Positions 63,257 to 64,000 of a DNA stretch of 64,000 bases are shown piece after piece. The notes under the pieces are model-generated. The model did not search any database. It was not told the origin of the DNA and saw only the letters and a program-made list of their open reading frames with translations. This DNA is from Companilactobacillus huachuanensis (lineage in GTDB: Bacteria; Bacillota; Bacilli; Lactobacillales; Lactobacillaceae). The translations under genes were made by a program, and so were the position numbers. Location: positions 26,212-90,211 of the forward strand of contig NZ_BJDF01000015.1 in assembly GCF_005404815.1 (NCBI RefSeq). The letters run 5' to 3'. Positions within the stretch are counted from its first letter, which is position 1. Every line of letters starts with the position of its first letter.

Positions 63257-63591
63257 CTCAAGGTTGAAAGTTTAGTTAAGTATGCCGTTTCCAGAGCTGA
63301 GAGTATTCATGTGCTGCGCGGAACGGCCCGAGCCTGGGAAGCGGTCTCGAACCTCGGTTGAAGCCTCGCAAAACCCGCGAGTCTTCAACACGCCCGGTGG
63401 TGTAATTGCTGAAGCAATAACGCCACTTTCGCTGCAAATGAATACTCTCAGCTCTTCCAACTAGTTAATTTTTTTAATGATGGGAATAATAAAATGGAAA
63501 CTTCTGATTATTTAAAATCAGGCTTTAAATAAATTAGCTCTAGGCCTGTAACAATAATGGTTAGATTAATTTTTCACCTTTCAACCTTCAG
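63257..63591 (-). mobile_element. Structured repeat, copy 15, within a 335-bp unit (type 1 ends)
   Basis: The unit runs from CTCAAGGTTGAAAG (63257) to CTTTCAACCTTCAG (63591), flanked by CTATTTAA (63249-63256) and TTATTTAA (63592-63599). The core 63282-63464 is nearly identical to copy 14, implying recent spread or local duplication. The different flanking repeats favour two insertions. Confidence 0.88.
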
Positions 63592-63700
63592 TTATTTAAT
63601 GATTGACAAAATAATTATTGATATATTTTTATACTTCTATAACCAAATTTAAGAAAGAACTAGTTTATTTATGAAAGGTTTTTCTGTTGTAAGAAATAAA

Positions 63701-63826
63701 CTAGCCGGAGATTGTCAGTAAATATAGTACGCAGTGGAGGTGGCGTTATGGCTTCAGCCATTACACCACGGGGCGAGTTTGGATACTTGCGGTTTGTGCA
63801 AGGATTCAAATCGAGGTGCGAGACGA
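63701..63826 (+). repeat. Structured repeat, copy 16 (3' truncated)
   Basis: It starts CTAGCCGGAG, keeps hairpins GTGGCGTTATGGCT/AGCCATTACACCAC and GTTTGGATACTTGCG/TGCAAGGATTCAAA and the GAGGTGCGAGAC motif, then breaks off near 63826. The closing half-stem and CGGCAT end are lost. Confidence 0.8.
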
Positions 63827-63877
63827 GGCTGCTGAAAAACTATAGTATTTTTTTAATAAGGATTCATGGAATTCAAA

Positions 63878-63926
63878 AATGGCACGTTAATTGATGTTTT
63901 CAACCAATTAGCGTGCCATTTTTTCT
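63878..63926 (-). terminator. Terminator of the gene at the right edge
   Basis: AAAATGGCACG..AATT pairs with AATT..CGTGCCATTTT with a T/A run on each side; it serves the minus-strand gene ending at 63932. Confidence 0.82.
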
Positions 63927-63931
63927 ATTAT

Positions 63932-64000
63932 TTACTTATTTTCTTTGCTTTTTTCCTTTAACAATTGTTGGATTCGTTTCATATTCACACAAAAAATCGT
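63932..64000 (-). CDS. C-terminal end of an unidentified protein (partial)
   Basis: The minus-strand frame enters from the right edge and ends at 63932 with CVNMKRIQQLLKEKSKENK. The pattern xxNMKRxxxLL at the very end recalls the C-termini of some IS5/IS1182-type DDE transposases, but 22 residues are too few to decide. Confidence 0.35.
   Translation of the reverse strand, partial: TIFCVNMKRIQQLLKEKSKENK

Noticed and set aside
8866..63826. CRISPR array interpretation of the repeated sequences
   Set aside because: Repeats are about 185 bp, dispersed, in both orientations and internally folded; there are no short regular spacers and no cas genes.
3157..63826. Retron, group II intron or ordinary IS interpretation
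   Set aside because: No reverse transcriptase, maturase or transposase ORF lies within or beside any copy; units of about 320-370 bp are too short to encode one.
62781..63894. Short ORFs of about 60 codons on both strands within the repeat copies (for example 62781-62969 and 63282-63464)
   Set aside because: They arise from the palindromic, relatively GC-rich repeats; both strands are open, and codons follow the hairpins rather than protein constraint. Ribosome sites are absent.

Overview
The window is a chromosomal segment of a low-GC Gram-positive bacterium, almost certainly a member of the Lactobacillaceae. Supporting this are T-box leaders on leuS and argS, an arginine deiminase operon with its own aminotransferase, cre sites, Nramp transporters, a YlbF/YhaO/YhaN/YhaM block and low-GC coding with AGGAGG ribosome sites. 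The genus cannot be fixed from the sequence alone; Companilactobacillus is a guess.

Layout. 0-8.8 kb: end of a LysM protein, T-box + leuS, a MOP-superfamily flippase, nnrD, tRNA-Leu, a cre-controlled orphan PTS EIIC, a small hypothetical gene and mscL. 9.8-13.2 kb: ABC transporter plus NarL-type two-component operon. 13.3-20.3 kb: alcohol dehydrogenase remnant, ASCH protein, an OmpR-type two-component system, then a 28-residue membrane peptide and a GT39/GT2 glycosylation pair behind a CiaR-like direct repeat. 20.6-30.7 kb: guaC, glnA, a first mntH with a TetR regulator and an acyltransferase/GT8/GT8/acyltransferase operon, and a MerR regulator. 31-39.5 kb: a cellulose-like exopolysaccharide cluster (GH8, GT-C-like protein, DUF2334-like protein, processive GT2, BcsB-like protein split at a slippery A AAA AAG, degenerate GGDEF protein). 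39.6-42 kb: small ORFs, a TetR gene, tRNA-Gly, a lipoprotein. 42.4-48.4 kb: arcA-arcB-arcD-arcT-arcC. 48.6-60.2 kb: T-box argS, UbiA-family prenyltransferase, RluA, PBP1A, YlbF, YhaO, YhaN, YhaM. 60.7-62.6 kb: usp-mntH. The right end carries a repeat cluster and the end of an unidentified gene.

The most striking signal is not a protein. A family of roughly 180-190 bp intergenic elements recurs about 15 times plus remnants. Each copy has a long closing stem and up to three internal hairpins, giving a cloverleaf-like four-way-junction shape. Stem sequences differ between copies, but the two sides change together, so pairing is preserved. Several copies sit inside larger units of about 320-370 bp with terminal inverted repeats and short AT-rich direct repeats at their ends. 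One copy interrupts a reading frame that is restored exactly when the element and one copy of an 8-bp duplication are removed. I interpret the family as a structured, non-autonomous mobile element (MITE-like), possibly with a transcribed role, because copies upstream of genes all point the same way. I know of no published description matching it, but I could not search.
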